Notes: generated by a model not told the origin, from the letters alone. A DNA stretch of 64,000 bases from Litchfieldella qijiaojingensis (GCF_014651875.1 NZ_BMXS01000010.1:94899-158898); one strand, 5' to 3'; counted from the first letter of the stretch, positions 18,656-31,263 are shown. A program made the numbers and translations.

Positions 18656-19276
18656 TCAGAGCCGGTCGATCACGGCATCGATGGCTTGCCTGGCCTCGCT
18701 CAGAGCCTGCTCGCGATGCTCGCCCCCCATGGCCAGCCCCTCGGCAAATACCAGTTCCACCTCGCTGATGCCGATGAGCCCCAGCATCGACTTGAGATGC
18801 GGCGTCTGGGAGTCCATCTCGGTACCGGCATACTGACCGCCACGGGCCGCCAGGATCACGGCACGTTTACCCTCGACCAGCCCTTGGGGGCCAGCTGCGG
18901 TATAACGAAAGGTCTTGCCGGCGCGCAGAATGCGGTCGAACCACGCCTTGAGCTGCGAAGGGATGCCCAGGTTGTAGAGCGGGACCGCCAACACCAGCAC
19001 ATCATGTACCAGCAACTCCTCGATCAAGGCGTCCGAGCGTGCCACCAACTCGCGCTGAGCGGGTGAGCGCGACTCGGGGGCGACCTGCCAACTGGCCAAT
19101 TCATCGCCGGTCAGATGGGGCAGATCCATGGCGACCAGATCGCGCTCGGTGATTTGAAGATTGCCACGCTTGGCGGCCGAGGCCTTGAAGTGCTCGGCCA
19201 AGGCGCGTGACTGCCCCTGATTGCCGAGGATGGAAGATGTGACGACGAGTGCCTTCTTGGTGTTGGAAACGGTCAT
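18656..19276 (-). CDS. azoR: FMN-dependent NADH:quinone/azo oxidoreductase
   Basis: Flavodoxin-like fold enzyme of 206 residues that reduces quinones and azo dyes with NADH. FMN-binding features are SSILGNQGQSRALAEHF near the N-terminus and VPLYNLGIPSQLKAWFDRIL with GKTFRYTAAGPQGLVEGKRA, the AzoR signature. The ribosome site AAGGAGAG lies before the ATG. It is a single gene flanked by a terminator and by an intergenic element upstream. Confidence 0.9.
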   Translation of the reverse strand: MTVSNTKKALVVTSSILGNQGQSRALAEHFKASAAKRGNLQITERDLVAMDLPHLTGDELASWQVAPESRSPAQRELVARSDALIEELLVHDVLVLAVPLYNLGIPSQLKAWFDRILRAGKTFRYTAAGPQGLVEGKRAVILAARGGQYAGTEMDSQTPHLKSMLGLIGISEVELVFAEGLAMGGEHREQALSEARQAIDAVIDRL

Positions 19277-19392
19277 GATGCTCTCCTTGGAGAAACGGGT
19301 TGATCACCATGACCGCTATCTTAGATGTGTTTTTTGAAACAAAAAGCGCAAAAAACCGCGCTCTTCGTTCGATAAAAACGAATGAGCATGCG

Positions 19393-19536
19393 AGGAGCTG
19401 AGGGAAAACGCATCGAGCGAAGCCCAGACAAGGCAAACAGCAGCGCAGAAGCGGAGTTTACGTAGTAGTAAATGAGCATTCTAAGCTGCTGTTTAACGCA
19501 GTATGGGCAAGCGCAGACAGTTTTCACCAGCTCCTA
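19393..19536 (+). repeat. Palindromic intergenic element, diverged copy 3
   Basis: About 144 bp. The ends differ from the other copies (GAGGAGCTGAGGGAAAAC on the left; read inward from the right TAGGAGCTGGTGAAAAC), but the core CGGAGTTTACG-TAGTA-GTAAATGAGC is kept, with AACAGCAGC/GCTGCTGTT arms. The terminal TAG on the minus strand is the stop codon of the lipoprotein gene to its right. Confidence 0.85.
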
Positions 19537-20322
19537 AGGGGCGATGCCTTGCCCACACCCCCGATAAGTCTGCTCATCGATATCCAGCGTCACCCGCACC
19601 GGGTAGGGGGCGCCACTCATACTGTCGAAGCAGGCGCGTGCCTCGAGCCTGAGCTGAAAGGGCTGATCGGCTCGCCCGCTTTCCAGGATGACACGACCTT
19701 CCGCATTGTCCATGGTGGTGACGCGGTAAGGCAGTGCCAGTTCGCGGTTGCCATAATCCAGCAACAGGGTGAGTTCGGGAGCGTCGTTGGCCAGGTTGAC
19801 CACCCAGCCCGGCTCGTTACCGCGACCGTGGAACATTACCCCGGGGCGCTCCTCACGCGTGAGCGACTGACGGGTCATGTCCCTTTTACACTCCAGATGG
19901 CCATTATCGCTCTCGACCCGGGCCGTATCCCCCTTGTTCCAGAAGCTCAGGTCGTTCTTCACGAAACGCGCGCCACTGGCCACTACGGCGGGTTCGAGCC
20001 GATAGGCACCGTGCGTCGACCATAGTCGCAATTCGCCGTCGGCATAGGTGGAAATCAAGTCCTGTGCCGGAGTGCAACGCCAGGATACGAACTGCTCGGC
20101 GCCGCCGTCGAAGAAGACCGAGGGCATCAACGGTGCCGAGGCACTAACGACTTCCGCTTCGGTGCCCTCCCCTGGCTTGGGAGGCAATTGTGCCGATGGG
20201 CGTTCGCTCACCTCGGGTCCCGAACGGTCGGGGGAAGGGGAAGTGGCACAGCCGGCCAGGACCAGGCCGGTGCCAAGCAACAACGACAGGAAGCGAAGGG
20301 GATAAACGATGGGTGACGACAT
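19534..20322 (-). CDS. Lipoprotein with MliC (lysozyme-inhibitor) domain and a META-like second domain
   Basis: 262 residues from the ATG at 20322, which has an AAGGAG ribosome site. The signal peptide ends in VLAGC (Cys25). Residues of about 80-150 match the MliC fold (VSWRCTPAQDLISTYADG, ASGARFVKNDLSFWNKGD, LECK), known to inhibit C-type lysozyme. Residues of about 165-260 carry GRGNEPGWVV and a terminal cysteine pair; such pairing is seen in COG3650-type proteins. It likely protects the wall in the periplasm. The stop codon comes from the neighbouring palindromic element. The longer upstream reading to 20442 lacks a signal peptide start. Confidence 0.78.
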   Translation of the reverse strand: MSSPIVYPLRFLSLLLGTGLVLAGCATSPSPDRSGPEVSERPSAQLPPKPGEGTEAEVVSASAPLMPSVFFDGGAEQFVSWRCTPAQDLISTYADGELRLWSTHGAYRLEPAVVASGARFVKNDLSFWNKGDTARVESDNGHLECKRDMTRQSLTREERPGVMFHGRGNEPGWVVNLANDAPELTLLLDYGNRELALPYRVTTMDNAEGRVILESGRADQPFQLRLEARACFDSMSGAPYPVRVTLDIDEQTYRGCGQGIAP

Positions 20323-20445
20323 TTCAGCTCCTTGGCGGTCGATGAGAATTCCCTTGAGTAGTCCAAAGCATAACAGGCGCCGGGGCATTTGGCCCCAGCG
20401 CCTGCATGACGCAAACATCACATGTCCAACGTGAAGAGACACGTC

Positions 20446-22734
20446 TCAGCCGTGGCGTTGGCGTAACTCCCTGGCCGCCTCCACCATATTCGCCAGTGCT
20501 GGCTCGACTTCCGCCCAGCCCCGGGTCTTGAGGCCACAGTCGGGATTGACCCATAGCCGTTCAGCGGGTATCCGCTCGGCGGCTTTCTCCAGCAATTGCA
20601 CCATCCATTCAACGTCGGGAATGTTCGGCGAGTGGATATCGTAGACACCAGGCCCGATCTCGTTGGGATAGGCGAAGTCCTGGAAAGCGTCGAGCAACTC
20701 CATGTCCGAGCGCGACGTTTCGATGGTGATCACGTCGGCATCCAGCGCGGCGATCGAGGCGATGATGTCGTTGAACTCCGAATAGCACATATGGGTGTGG
20801 ATCTGGGTCTCATCGCGAACCACAGCGGCTGACAGCTTGAAGCACTCCACTGCCCAGTCGAGGTAGGCTTGCCATTCGGCCTGGCGTAGCGGCAAGCCCT
20901 CGCGCAGCGCCGGCTCGTCGATCTGTATCGCTTGGATCCCTGCCGCCTCCAGATCTGCCACCTCGTCGCGCAGCGCCAGGGCGATCTGGCGACAGGTGGT
21001 TTCGCGCTGCTGATCGTCGCGCACGAACGACCACTGCAGAATCGTCACCGGACCGGTCAGCATGCCCTTCATCGGCCGCTCGGTCAGCGACTGGGCATAT
21101 TCGCTCCAGTGCACCGTCATGGCGGCAGGGCGGCTGACATCACCGAAGATCACCGGCGGTTTGACGCAGCGCGAACCGTAACTTTGCACCCAGCCGAAGC
21201 GAGTGAAGGCGAAGCCATCGAGCAATTCACCGAAGTACTCGACCATGTCGTTACGTTCCGGCTCGCCATGCACCAGCATATCCAGACCCAGCCCTTCCTG
21301 ACGCTGCACCGCATAGGCGATCTCTTCGCGCATCCGAGCCTCGTAGTCTTCGCGACTCAGCTCGCCAACCTTGAAAGCGCGACGCGCTGCGCGAATCTCC
21401 GTCGTCTGGGGGAAGGAGCCGATGGTGGTGGTAGGAAACAGCGGCAGGTCCAGCTTACGGCGCTGCGCGGCTTCGCGCTTCGCATAAGGGCTGTCGCGTT
21501 CGGCATCCGTCGCCGCCAGGGCAGCCAGGCGCTCGCTTACCGCGGACTTGTGAATGCGCGTGGAACGCCGACGAGCGGCCAAGGCCTGAGTCGCCACCTC
21601 GAGCCGTGCCTGATCATCCGGCGTGGCGCGACCATCGAGCAGTCGCGCGAGCGTCACCACTTCGTCGAGTTTCTGGCGGGCGAAGGCCAGCCAGCTCTTG
21701 AGTTCGGCATCCAGTTCGGTTTCCCGGTCGAGATCCACCGGCACGTGCAGCAGCGAACAGCTCGGTGCCAGCCACAGCCGTTCACCTAGGCGGGCATGGG
21801 CCGAGGTCAGCGATTCGCGAAGTCGAGCCAAGTCAGCACGCCAGATATTGCGACCGTCGATGATGCCAACAGACAGCACCTTGTAGGCCGGCAGTCGATC
21901 GAGCACCGTTTCGAGCTGATGTGGGGCACGTACCGCGTCGATATGCAGGCCGTCCACCGGCAGGCTCGTCGCCAGCTGCAGGTTGTCGCCAAGCGCGCCG
22001 AAGTAGGTGGCCAGCAACAGCTTGACCGGCGCTGACTGCAGCTTGTGATAGGCGGCTTCATATGCCTGTTGCCAAGCGTGCGGTAGGTCCTGGACCAGGG
22101 CCGGCTCATCGAGCTGGACCCACTCCACGCCCTGCTCGGCCAGCCGAGAGAGGATCTCGCCATATACCGGGAGCACGGTGTCGAGCAGCGTCAGGCGGTC
22201 GAAGTCTTGCCCTTTTTCCTTGCCCAACCACAGCCAGGTCAGCGGGCCGGTCAACGTCACCTTGACGGCGTGACCGGCGGCCTTGGCTTCCTCGACCTCA
22301 TCGAACAGCCGCTGGGAAGCCAGGCGGAAGGTCTGGCCAGCGTGCAGCTCGGGGACCAGATAGTGATAGTTGGTATCGAAATACTTGGTCATCTCGCAGG
22401 CCGCCGCCGGCGTGCCGCCGGGAGCGCGACCACGCGCCATACGGAAGCTGGTATCCAGGTCCACCTCGCCTTCCACGGCACCGAAGCGCTCGGGTACGGC
22501 ACCCAGCAGTACGGAGACATTGAGTATCTGATCGTAGAAGGCGAAATCCCCTACCGTGACCAGATCGAGGCCGGCCTCGCGCTGAGCCTGCCAATGCCGT
22601 GCACGCAGTTCCTTGCCCGCGGACTCCAGCGCATTGCGGTCGATCTCGCCCTTCCAGTAGGCCTCGGTGGCTTTCTTCAGTTCACGATCCGCGCCGATGC
22701 GCGGGTAGCCGAGCGTATGAGCCAGCGTCATCAT
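20446..22734 (-). CDS. metE: Cobalamin-independent methionine synthase
   Basis: Transfers the methyl group of 5-methyltetrahydropteroyl-triglutamate to homocysteine. It has 762 residues, the usual size, in two (beta/alpha)8 barrels. Zinc ligands are readable in the C-terminal half (His and Cys in [10 protein letters not shown], Cys in VNPDCGL), and [13 protein letters not shown] marks the second barrel. Two adjacent ATG codons (22734, 22731) follow an AAAGGA site. It is divergent from metR, the classical arrangement. Confidence 0.96.
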   Translation of the reverse strand: MMTLAHTLGYPRIGADRELKKATEAYWKGEIDRNALESAGKELRARHWQAQREAGLDLVTVGDFAFYDQILNVSVLLGAVPERFGAVEGEVDLDTSFRMARGRAPGGTPAAACEMTKYFDTNYHYLVPELHAGQTFRLASQRLFDEVEEAKAAGHAVKVTLTGPLTWLWLGKEKGQDFDRLTLLDTVLPVYGEILSRLAEQGVEWVQLDEPALVQDLPHAWQQAYEAAYHKLQSAPVKLLLATYFGALGDNLQLATSLPVDGLHIDAVRAPHQLETVLDRLPAYKVLSVGIIDGRNIWRADLARLRESLTSAHARLGERLWLAPSCSLLHVPVDLDRETELDAELKSWLAFARQKLDEVVTLARLLDGRATPDDQARLEVATQALAARRRSTRIHKSAVSERLAALAATDAERDSPYAKREAAQRRKLDLPLFPTTTIGSFPQTTEIRAARRAFKVGELSREDYEARMREEIAYAVQRQEGLGLDMLVHGEPERNDMVEYFGELLDGFAFTRFGWVQSYGSRCVKPPVIFGDVSRPAAMTVHWSEYAQSLTERPMKGMLTGPVTILQWSFVRDDQQRETTCRQIALALRDEVADLEAAGIQAIQIDEPALREGLPLRQAEWQAYLDWAVECFKLSAAVVRDETQIHTHMCYSEFNDIIASIAALDADVITIETSRSDMELLDAFQDFAYPNEIGPGVYDIHSPNIPDVEWMVQLLEKAAERIPAERLWVNPDCGLKTRGWAEVEPALANMVEAARELRQRHG

Positions 22735-22862
22735 GCTTTCCTTTCATCTTAATCCGGTAGACTTGGCGAGGTCATCGCCATCGATGCATGAAGTCTCGCT
22801 GGTCATCCAAGGTGAATCAAACTAAATTATCTAATCATCAACGTGAAAAGCGCTCATTCACC
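22735..22862. promoter_or_regulatory. metE-metR divergent promoter region
   Basis: 128 bases between the divergent starts. GGTGAAT (22811-22817) and ATTCACC (22856-22862) form a long-spaced inverted repeat that runs into the metR start, and TGAA and TTCA half-sites occur. I see no perfect TGAA-N5-TTCA MetR site. Confidence 0.4.
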
Positions 22863-23777
22863 ATGCTCGAACTTCGTCATCTTCGCACCCTGGTCGCCCT
22901 GCGCGACGCCGGCTCGCTGGTCGAGGCGGCCGAACGGGTCCACCTTACCCAGTCGGCGTTGTCGCACCAGATCAAGGATCTCGAGGAACGCCTGGGGAAC
23001 CCGCTGTTCCTGCGCAAGACGCGGCCGGTGGAATTCACCCGCGCCGGCCAGCGCTTGCTGGCCCTGGCCGAACAGATTTTGCCCCAGGTACGCATGGCCG
23101 AGCGTGACCTGGCCCGCCTGGCCGGTAATGAGCAAGGCCGGCTGCACATGGCCATCGAGTGCCATAGCTGCTTCCAGTGGCTAATGCCGACCATCGACCA
23201 CTTCCGCAATCACTGGCCAGAGGTCGAGGTCGACATTCCCAGCGGCCACAACTTCGATCCGTTGCCGGCGTTGTCCCGGGAACAACTCGACCTGGTGATC
23301 ACCGCCGATCCGCAACCGCTTACGGGGGTACACTACGAGCCGCTGTTTCGCTACGAGGGACTGCTCGCCGTCGCCAAACAGCACCGCTTGGCCGACCGCT
23401 CATGGGTGACCCCCACGGACCTGGCCGACGAGACCCTGATCACCTACCCGGTGGAACACTCACGCTTGGACGTCTTTACCCAGTTTCTCGATCCTTCCGG
23501 TGTCAGCCCCCGCGAGGTACGCACCGCCGAATTGACCATCATGATGATGCAGCTCGTCGCCAGTGGCCGGGGGGTCTGCGCATTGCCCAACTGGGCGCTG
23601 ACGGAATATCTGGAACGCGACTACGTGCGCGGCGTGGCGCTGGGAGAAAACGGCATGTGGAGTACGCTGTTCGCGGCGATTCGCGACGACTGCCACGAGT
23701 TGCCGTGGATGGAGGATTTCCTGCGCACCGCGCGGGAAACCTCATTCGCGGTGCTGGAAGGCATCAAACCCGCCTAG
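22863..23777 (+). CDS. metR: LysR-type activator of methionine genes
   Basis: 304 residues. The N-terminal winged HTH (MLELRHLRTLVALRDAGSLV and LTQSALSHQIKDLEERLG) is the MetR type, followed by a periplasmic-binding-protein-like domain with homocysteine as the usual coinducer (ECHSCFQWLMPTIDHFR is a MetR hallmark). I chose the ATG at 22863; an earlier ATG at 22788 adds residues before the conserved HTH. It is placed to control metE and itself. Confidence 0.93.
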   Translation: MLELRHLRTLVALRDAGSLVEAAERVHLTQSALSHQIKDLEERLGNPLFLRKTRPVEFTRAGQRLLALAEQILPQVRMAERDLARLAGNEQGRLHMAIECHSCFQWLMPTIDHFRNHWPEVEVDIPSGHNFDPLPALSREQLDLVITADPQPLTGVHYEPLFRYEGLLAVAKQHRLADRSWVTPTDLADETLITYPVEHSRLDVFTQFLDPSGVSPREVRTAELTIMMMQLVASGRGVCALPNWALTEYLERDYVRGVALGENGMWSTLFAAIRDDCHELPWMEDFLRTARETSFAVLEGIKPA

Positions 23778-23788
23778 GCAGCGCTTCC

Positions 23789-23935
23789 CTAGGGCTTGTC
23801 CGAAAAGTCGCCGAGCGATGGCCAGACAAGGCAAAAATCAGCGAAAAGACGGAGTTTACGTGGGTGTAAATGAGTATTTTGAGCTGATTTTTAACGCCGT
23901 ATGGGCGAGTGCAGGCAGTTTTAGGACAAGCCTAA
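23789..23935 (+). repeat. Palindromic intergenic element, copy 4
   Basis: About 147 bp with ends AGGGCTTGTCCGAAAA and TTTTAGGACAAGCCT, core GGAGTTTACGTGGGTGTAAA, and arms AAAAATCAGC/GCTGATTTTT. It is bounded by CTAG on the left and CTAA on the right. It sits between the converging metR and sensor-kinase genes, and its right-hand TAG (minus strand) is the kinase stop codon. Confidence 0.92.
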
Positions 23936-25578
23936 TGGGGTATCAGGGAGTGCGAATGCGGCTGCACAGGCAACAGCAGCGAGAAGCGCGCGCCGCCAAG
24001 CGCCTCGCTGTCGTCGACCATCACGCTGCCACCGTGCCAGGCCATGATCTTGTGGACGATCGACAAGCCCAGGCCATAGCCGCCGGAACGGCGGGTGCGG
24101 CTGTTGTCGAGCCGGGCGAAGGGCTTGAAGATCTCCATGCGGTCGGTCTCCGGCACGCCCGGCCCATCGTCTTCCACGTCCAGACGGATCGCTCGCGACT
24201 CACCATGCAGGCGAATCTGCACGCGTGATTCCGCATGCCGACAGGCATTGGCCACCAGGTTCTGCAGCGCCCGCTGCAGGTAACGTGGCTCTGCCATCAC
24301 TTCGACGTCATCACCCGGCACGATCGACAGCTCGAGATGGCCATGCAATGGCGCCAAGGCCTCGACCACGCGCGCGGCCATGGCACGGCAGTCGACCATC
24401 TCGGTTTCCAGTACCATGCCATGGCCATGATCGCCGCCCAGTCTGGCATAGGTGAGAATCTCGTCGATCAAGCCATCGAGTTCCTCGATATCGCTGTCGA
24501 TGCCGGACAACTGGCGGCGCACTGGTTCTTCGTCGGTCATGTCCTCGACCATCTGTACGGCAAAGCGGATGCGCGCCACGGGAGTGCGCAGTTCGTGCGA
24601 TACCGCTCGAATCATTTCCTGCTGGGCGCGCAGCAACGACTGCACCTGCGCCGCCATGCCGTTGAAAGCCATGCCCAGGCGTCCCAGGAAGTCACCACTC
24701 TCGACCTTGACCCGAGTATCCAGGTGGCCTCCAGCGATGCGCGTCGCCGCCAGCTCCAGCCGCGCCATGCGCGCTTCGACCCCGCGCACGATCAGGTAGA
24801 TAGTACCGGCCAGCACCAGCAGCATGACCACCAGCATCAGCAACGACAACGACAATGGCATGGGCTCGAAGGCCTCGACAGGACCGATGTGAACCCATTG
24901 CGTCGGCTCGCCGTCCCTCGATAGCTGCAGATACAACGACAGCGCCCAACGTTCCGGCAACATGCGGATGATCACCTCACCGTCGCCCAGACGTTCACGC
25001 TGGCCCGCATCCAGGCCGGATGGAGGTTCATTGCTGAGCTGCACACTGAACGCCGCGCTTTCCAACACCTTCAGCCGCTCTTCGCGCTGACCGGCGTCGC
25101 CCCGCTCCAGCCATTGCCCCAGCCCTTCGGCAAGGCCGCGCAGCTGGCGCTCGTTGAGACTCATCAGGACCGCTTCCAGCACCCGTGGCTCGCCAGGCAA
25201 CAAACGCTGCAGGCGCCAGCCGAGCTTCCCTTCCGGCTGGATCAACACACGTCCGGCTTCGAGCCGTGAACGCTGGAAATAATTGAGAGGCAGGGAGTCG
25301 CGCTCATACAGGCGCAAACTGATATCCAACGCTTCGCTGCGCTGCTCCAGCCATGACTCGCGCAATGCGGCCGGCTGCTCCGCCAGTTGGTTGACCAGCA
25401 GCGCCATGGGCGCCTCGGCAAGCTGTTCGCGGTAGTGTTCGCGACGCACCTGATCGATCATGGCGAAGCCGGCCAGGGCCAAGGCGAAGGTCAACACCAG
25501 TGCCAACGCCAGCAGCACATAGACCCGCAGGAAAGTGCTGTCGGCCAGCGGACGCGCGAGGGAACGAGGTACTGCCAT
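23932..25578 (-). CDS. rstB: Sensor histidine kinase, RstB-like
   Basis: 548 residues. Membrane segments are at about 17-40 and 241-264 around a 200-residue periplasmic sensor domain, which is longer than in E. coli RstB. The HAMP domain is at about 265-318, the phospho-acceptor His328 is in AVSHELRTPVARIRF, and the ATP-binding domain has N, G1 (DDGPGVP) and G2 (GGYGLGLSI) boxes. The H-box closely resembles RstB. The ATG overlaps the upstream regulator stop as TAATG. The stop codon belongs to the adjacent palindromic element. Confidence 0.86.
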   Translation of the reverse strand: MAVPRSLARPLADSTFLRVYVLLALALVLTFALALAGFAMIDQVRREHYREQLAEAPMALLVNQLAEQPAALRESWLEQRSEALDISLRLYERDSLPLNYFQRSRLEAGRVLIQPEGKLGWRLQRLLPGEPRVLEAVLMSLNERQLRGLAEGLGQWLERGDAGQREERLKVLESAAFSVQLSNEPPSGLDAGQRERLGDGEVIIRMLPERWALSLYLQLSRDGEPTQWVHIGPVEAFEPMPLSLSLLMLVVMLLVLAGTIYLIVRGVEARMARLELAATRIAGGHLDTRVKVESGDFLGRLGMAFNGMAAQVQSLLRAQQEMIRAVSHELRTPVARIRFAVQMVEDMTDEEPVRRQLSGIDSDIEELDGLIDEILTYARLGGDHGHGMVLETEMVDCRAMAARVVEALAPLHGHLELSIVPGDDVEVMAEPRYLQRALQNLVANACRHAESRVQIRLHGESRAIRLDVEDDGPGVPETDRMEIFKPFARLDNSRTRRSGGYGLGLSIVHKIMAWHGGSVMVDDSEALGGARFSLLLPVQPHSHSLIPH

Positions 25579-26294
25579 TAGCCGTCCTTGACGAACAGAT
25601 ACCCCTTGCTACGAACCGTCTTGATACGATGAGGTTGATTGGGGTCGTCGCCGATCTTGGGACGAATGCGCGACACCCGTACATCGATGGAGCGGTCCTG
25701 GCCATCGTATTTGATGCCACGTAGCTGCGAGAAGATTTCCTCGCGGGTCAGAACGCGGCCGGCATGACTGGCCAGCAGCCACAGCAGGTCGAACTCGGCA
25801 CTGGTCAGATCGATACGCTCACCTCCCAGCCAAGCTTCGCGGGTGGCGCTATCGATCTCCAGGTTATTGAAGGTCAGTCGTGCCTCGCCACTGCTCGTGT
25901 CGCCTGCTTCGCTACGTCGCATCAAGGCACGCATGCGGGCCAGCAACACTCGCGGCTGCACCGGTTTCGGCACATAGTCATCGGCCCCCATTTCAAGGCC
26001 TAACACCTGGTCCATATCATCAGTCCGCGCGGTCAGCATCAGGATCGGACCAGCATAATCGGGTCGGGCTCGGCGGCAGATCGACAAACCATCCTCGCCC
26101 GGCAGCATCAGATCGAGGATCACCAGATCCGGCTGTAGCTCGACAATGCGCTCGACGCCCCGGGCCCCATCGGCTTCCACCGTCACCCGGAAGCCATTGG
26201 CCTCCAGGTAATCGCGGGTCAGGCCAGCCAACCGCTCATCGTCCTCGATGATCAGTACGTGATCCAGGTCGTTGCTGTCCAAGCTTCCATTCAT
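25578..26294 (-). CDS. rstA: Response regulator, RstA-like (OmpR family)
   Basis: Receiver domain followed by a winged-helix DNA-binding domain, 238 residues. Receiver features: IIEDDERL, the phosphorylated Asp in DLVILDLMLPGEDG, and MLTARTDDM. The C-terminal domain has GGERIDLTSAEFDLLW and QDRSIDVRVSRIRPKIG. RstA-like wording MLPGEDGLSICRR supports the call. The ATG at 26294 has a GGGA site 9 bases before it; an ATG at 26309 is the alternative. It is the first gene of a two-gene operon with the kinase. Confidence 0.87.
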   Translation of the reverse strand: MNGSLDSNDLDHVLIIEDDERLAGLTRDYLEANGFRVTVEADGARGVERIVELQPDLVILDLMLPGEDGLSICRRARPDYAGPILMLTARTDDMDQVLGLEMGADDYVPKPVQPRVLLARMRALMRRSEAGDTSSGEARLTFNNLEIDSATREAWLGGERIDLTSAEFDLLWLLASHAGRVLTREEIFSQLRGIKYDGQDRSIDVRVSRIRPKIGDDPNQPHRIKTVRSKGYLFVKDG

Positions 26295-26576
26295 CCCTTT
26301 ATATCCCATCCTGGTGACCCACAGATTCGGGTCACGCCAATTTCACGAACACTTGCTCCCAGCCCGGCAGAGACGCCGGCTCGAGCAGCACCACCGGTGA
26401 CGCATCCAGCAAGTGCTACGCTCAGCTACATTCATGTTAGCGAATGATAACCGAGGTTACCTGAAATTCCGCTAGTGAATCTCATTTCCCGCCGATCTCG
26501 TGCACTCACCCACGTCGTAGGCGCCAAAACCAGGGCTCGATGAGAGCCCGCAATTCCTCCCCAGAAGAGACACAAG
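26295..26576. other. Intergenic region upstream of rstA, no gene seen
   Basis: Stretch between rstA and the nrdA control sites. No coding frame, hairpin terminator or repeat stood out. It should carry the rstA promoter (minus strand). Confidence 0.6.
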
Positions 26577-26596
26577 ATACCCACAGCTTATCCACT
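26577..26596 (+). promoter_or_regulatory. Two DnaA-box-like nonamers upstream of nrdA
   Basis: ATACCCACA (26577-26585, 7 of 9 to TTATCCACA) and TTATCCACT (26588-26596, 8 of 9) stand in tandem. E. coli nrdAB is known to be controlled by DnaA, so the position is meaningful. They are only 17 bases from the first NrdR-like box. Confidence 0.55.
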
Positions 26597-26612
26597 TGAT
26601 GAAAGGCAAATG

Positions 26613-26659
26613 GCACTCTATCTTGTGTTCGTAGCCAGAGGGACTACAAGATAATGTGC
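26613..26659 (+). promoter_or_regulatory. Pair of NrdR-box-like sites upstream of nrdA
   Basis: Site 1 GCACTCTATCTTGTGT (26613-26628) matches 13 of 16 positions of the published consensus ACACWATATATWGTGT as I recall it. Site 2 CTACAAGATAATGTGC (26644-26659) matches 11 of 16. Their starts are 31 bases apart, the three-helical-turn spacing typical of NrdR box pairs. NrdR represses ribonucleotide reductase genes when dATP is high. Confidence 0.65.
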
Positions 26660-26808
26660 TTCTAGCAAGCGGGGACATCTCTGTCAAACCGGCTTCGACC
26701 AGGCGGCAAGTACACAAGTTTCCGTCCGGATCCGGCCGATGTCCAGAACCCTGGCCTTCGTAACAGGATCATTACATCCATCCACCATCGTTAGGAAAAC
26801 ACGGCGCC

Positions 26809-29721
<2,913 letters not shown>

Positions 29722-29726
29722 CGACC

Positions 29727-29818
29727 AAGAAGGAAGAAGGAAGACGGCGCTACACGCCGATGAAGAGGGAAGAGGCCGCAGGATTTCCCCTCTTCCGCCC
29801 GAAGGGCGCTTCCTTCTT
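29727..29818 (+). other. Inverted repeats in the nrdA-nrdB gap
   Basis: AAGAAGGAAG (29727-29736) pairs with CTTCCTTCTT (29809-29818) across the 129-base gap, with smaller pairs inside such as GAAGAGGG with CCCCTCTTC. The transcript could fold over nearly the whole gap, perhaps setting the nrdA:nrdB ratio. There is no T-run. Confidence 0.5.
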
Positions 29819-29850
29819 ATATCTTCCACCTCCGAGGAACGAGGAAGAAC

Positions 29851-31104
29851 ATGCTGAACTGGGACGAGTTCCACGAAGACGACACTTCCGTCGCTGAGGC
29901 CAAGCCAAGCTACCAGCCGCAACAGCCGACTCCGGCGCCCACGCCGCAGGCTGCCGAAGAAGCGCCGACCGCGGCGCACCGGGGCACCAACTACCAGGCG
30001 GTGGACGCCGACCGCCTGGCCCGCGCCCGCAAGTCGCTGGAAGAGCTCGACGTGGCCGCCGGCCTCGAGGAGCTGGAGATGGGCGCGGCGCGCATCGAGG
30101 TCGACGACAAGCAGATGATCAACGCCCGCGCCGACCTCAACCAGTTGGTGCCCTTCAAGTACGAGTGGGCGTGGCAGAAGTACCTGGACGGCAGCGCCAA
30201 CCACTGGATGCCCCAGGAAGTGAACATGAACGCCGACATCGCCTTGTGGAAGAGCCAGGATGGCCTGACCGAGGACGAGCGGCGCATCGTGATGCGCAGC
30301 CTGGGCTACTTCTCCACCGCCGACTCGCTGGTGGCCAACAATCTGGTGCTGGCGCTCTATCGCCTGATCACCAACCCTGAATGCCGCCAATACCTGCTAC
30401 GCCAGGCCTTCGAGGAAGCGATTCACACCCACGCCTATCAATACTGCGTGGAGTCGCTGGGCATGGATGAGGGCGAGGTCTTCAACATGTACCGCGAGGT
30501 GCCCTCGGTGGCCGCCAAGTCCGCCTGGAGCCTCAAGCACACCCAGTCGCTGGCACGCCCGGACTTCAACACCGGCACCCCGGAGACCGACCAGGAACTG
30601 TTGCGCAACCTGATCGCCTTTTACTGTGTCACCGAGGGCATCTTCTTCTATTGCGGCTTCAGCCAGATCCTTTCCATGGGGCGGCGCAACAAGATGACCG
30701 GTGTCGCCGAGCAGTTCCAGTACATCCTGCGCGACGAGTCCATGCACCTGAACTTCGGCGTCGACATGATCAACCAGATCAAGATCGAGAATCCGCACCT
30801 GTGGACGCCTGAGTTCCAGGACGAGGTCACCCAGATGATCCTCGAGGGCACTGAGTTGGAGGTCGCCTACGCCCGTGATTCCATGCCGCGTGGTGTGTTG
30901 GGCATGAACGCGGCGATCATGGAGGAGTACCTGCACTTCATCTGCAACCGCCGCCTGGCGCAGATCGGCTTGAAGGAGCAGTTCCCCGGCGCGCAGAACC
31001 CGTTCCCGTGGATGAGCGAGATCATCGACCTGCGCAAGGAGAAGAACTTCTTCGAGACCCGGGTCACCGAGTATCAGGTCGGCGGTGCGCTGAGCTGGGA
31101 TTGA
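29851..31104 (+). CDS. nrdB: Class Ia ribonucleoside-diphosphate reductase, small subunit
   Basis: Holds the di-iron/tyrosyl radical cofactor. It has 417 residues with a 40-residue Pro/Ala-rich N-terminal extension ([19 protein letters not shown]) not present in E. coli NrdB. Iron ligands are readable in [10 protein letters not shown] (Glu189, His192) and in DESMHLNFG. The C-terminal tail, needed to dock on NrdA, ends VGGALSWD. The ribosome site GAGGAA is within the leader GAGGAACGAGGAAGAAC. The last 22 bases around its stop are repeated at 34285-34306. Confidence 0.96.
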   Translation: MLNWDEFHEDDTSVAEAKPSYQPQQPTPAPTPQAAEEAPTAAHRGTNYQAVDADRLARARKSLEELDVAAGLEELEMGAARIEVDDKQMINARADLNQLVPFKYEWAWQKYLDGSANHWMPQEVNMNADIALWKSQDGLTEDERRIVMRSLGYFSTADSLVANNLVLALYRLITNPECRQYLLRQAFEEAIHTHAYQYCVESLGMDEGEVFNMYREVPSVAAKSAWSLKHTQSLARPDFNTGTPETDQELLRNLIAFYCVTEGIFFYCGFSQILSMGRRNKMTGVAEQFQYILRDESMHLNFGVDMINQIKIENPHLWTPEFQDEVTQMILEGTELEVAYARDSMPRGVLGMNAAIMEEYLHFICNRRLAQIGLKEQFPGAQNPFPWMSEIIDLRKEKNFFETRVTEYQVGGALSWD

Positions 31105-31109
31105 TCGTG
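31088..31109 (+). repeat. 22-bp direct repeat, original copy at the nrdB 3' end
   Basis: CGCTGAGCTGGGATTGATCG plus TG, covering the last codons and stop of nrdB and the next bases. An identical copy lies at 34285-34306. Confidence 0.9.
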
Positions 31110-31149
31110 GGGGGGGGAGTCCTGAAGTAGCAAGCACGGAGGAAGTGAT

Positions 31150-31263
31150 ATGACAGAATCGAAAAGTGTCATCAAACGCGTCTATGTACCCACCCATATA
31201 CGCGATCTTCCTAACGGGGAGAAAGTCAGGAACCCCGGGCACTACAAGACTCCTCCCAGCTGA
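31150..31263 (+). CDS. Unrecognised 37-residue protein, copy A
   Basis: Reads MTESKSVIKRVYVPTHIRDL, then PNGEKVRNPGHYKTPPS. A GGAGGAAGTG ribosome site lies before the ATG, and a strong terminator follows the stop. It is rich in Lys/Arg, Pro and Tyr, with no signal peptide or membrane segment. A paralogue with about 80 percent identity lies at 34351-34464. Conservation of the protein with many synonymous changes (GTCATCAAACGC versus GTAATAAAGCGA) argues that both are translated. It follows nrdB by 45 bases and may share its message. Function unknown. Confidence 0.7.
   Translation: MTESKSVIKRVYVPTHIRDLPNGEKVRNPGHYKTPPS

Noticed and set aside
19321..19527. 68-codon minus-strand frame upstream of azoR
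   Set aside because: It lies mostly within the diverged palindromic element and its AT-rich flank; not conserved with the other copies in frame.
22735..22862. Perfect MetR operator
   Set aside because: TGAA and TTCA half-sites occur, but none has the required 5-base spacing, so only a general promoter region is listed.
23818..24228. 136-codon frame starting inside the palindromic element at 23.8 kb
   Set aside because: The first 40 codons are element sequence and similar frames appear in the other copies; the rest is antisense to the sensor kinase.
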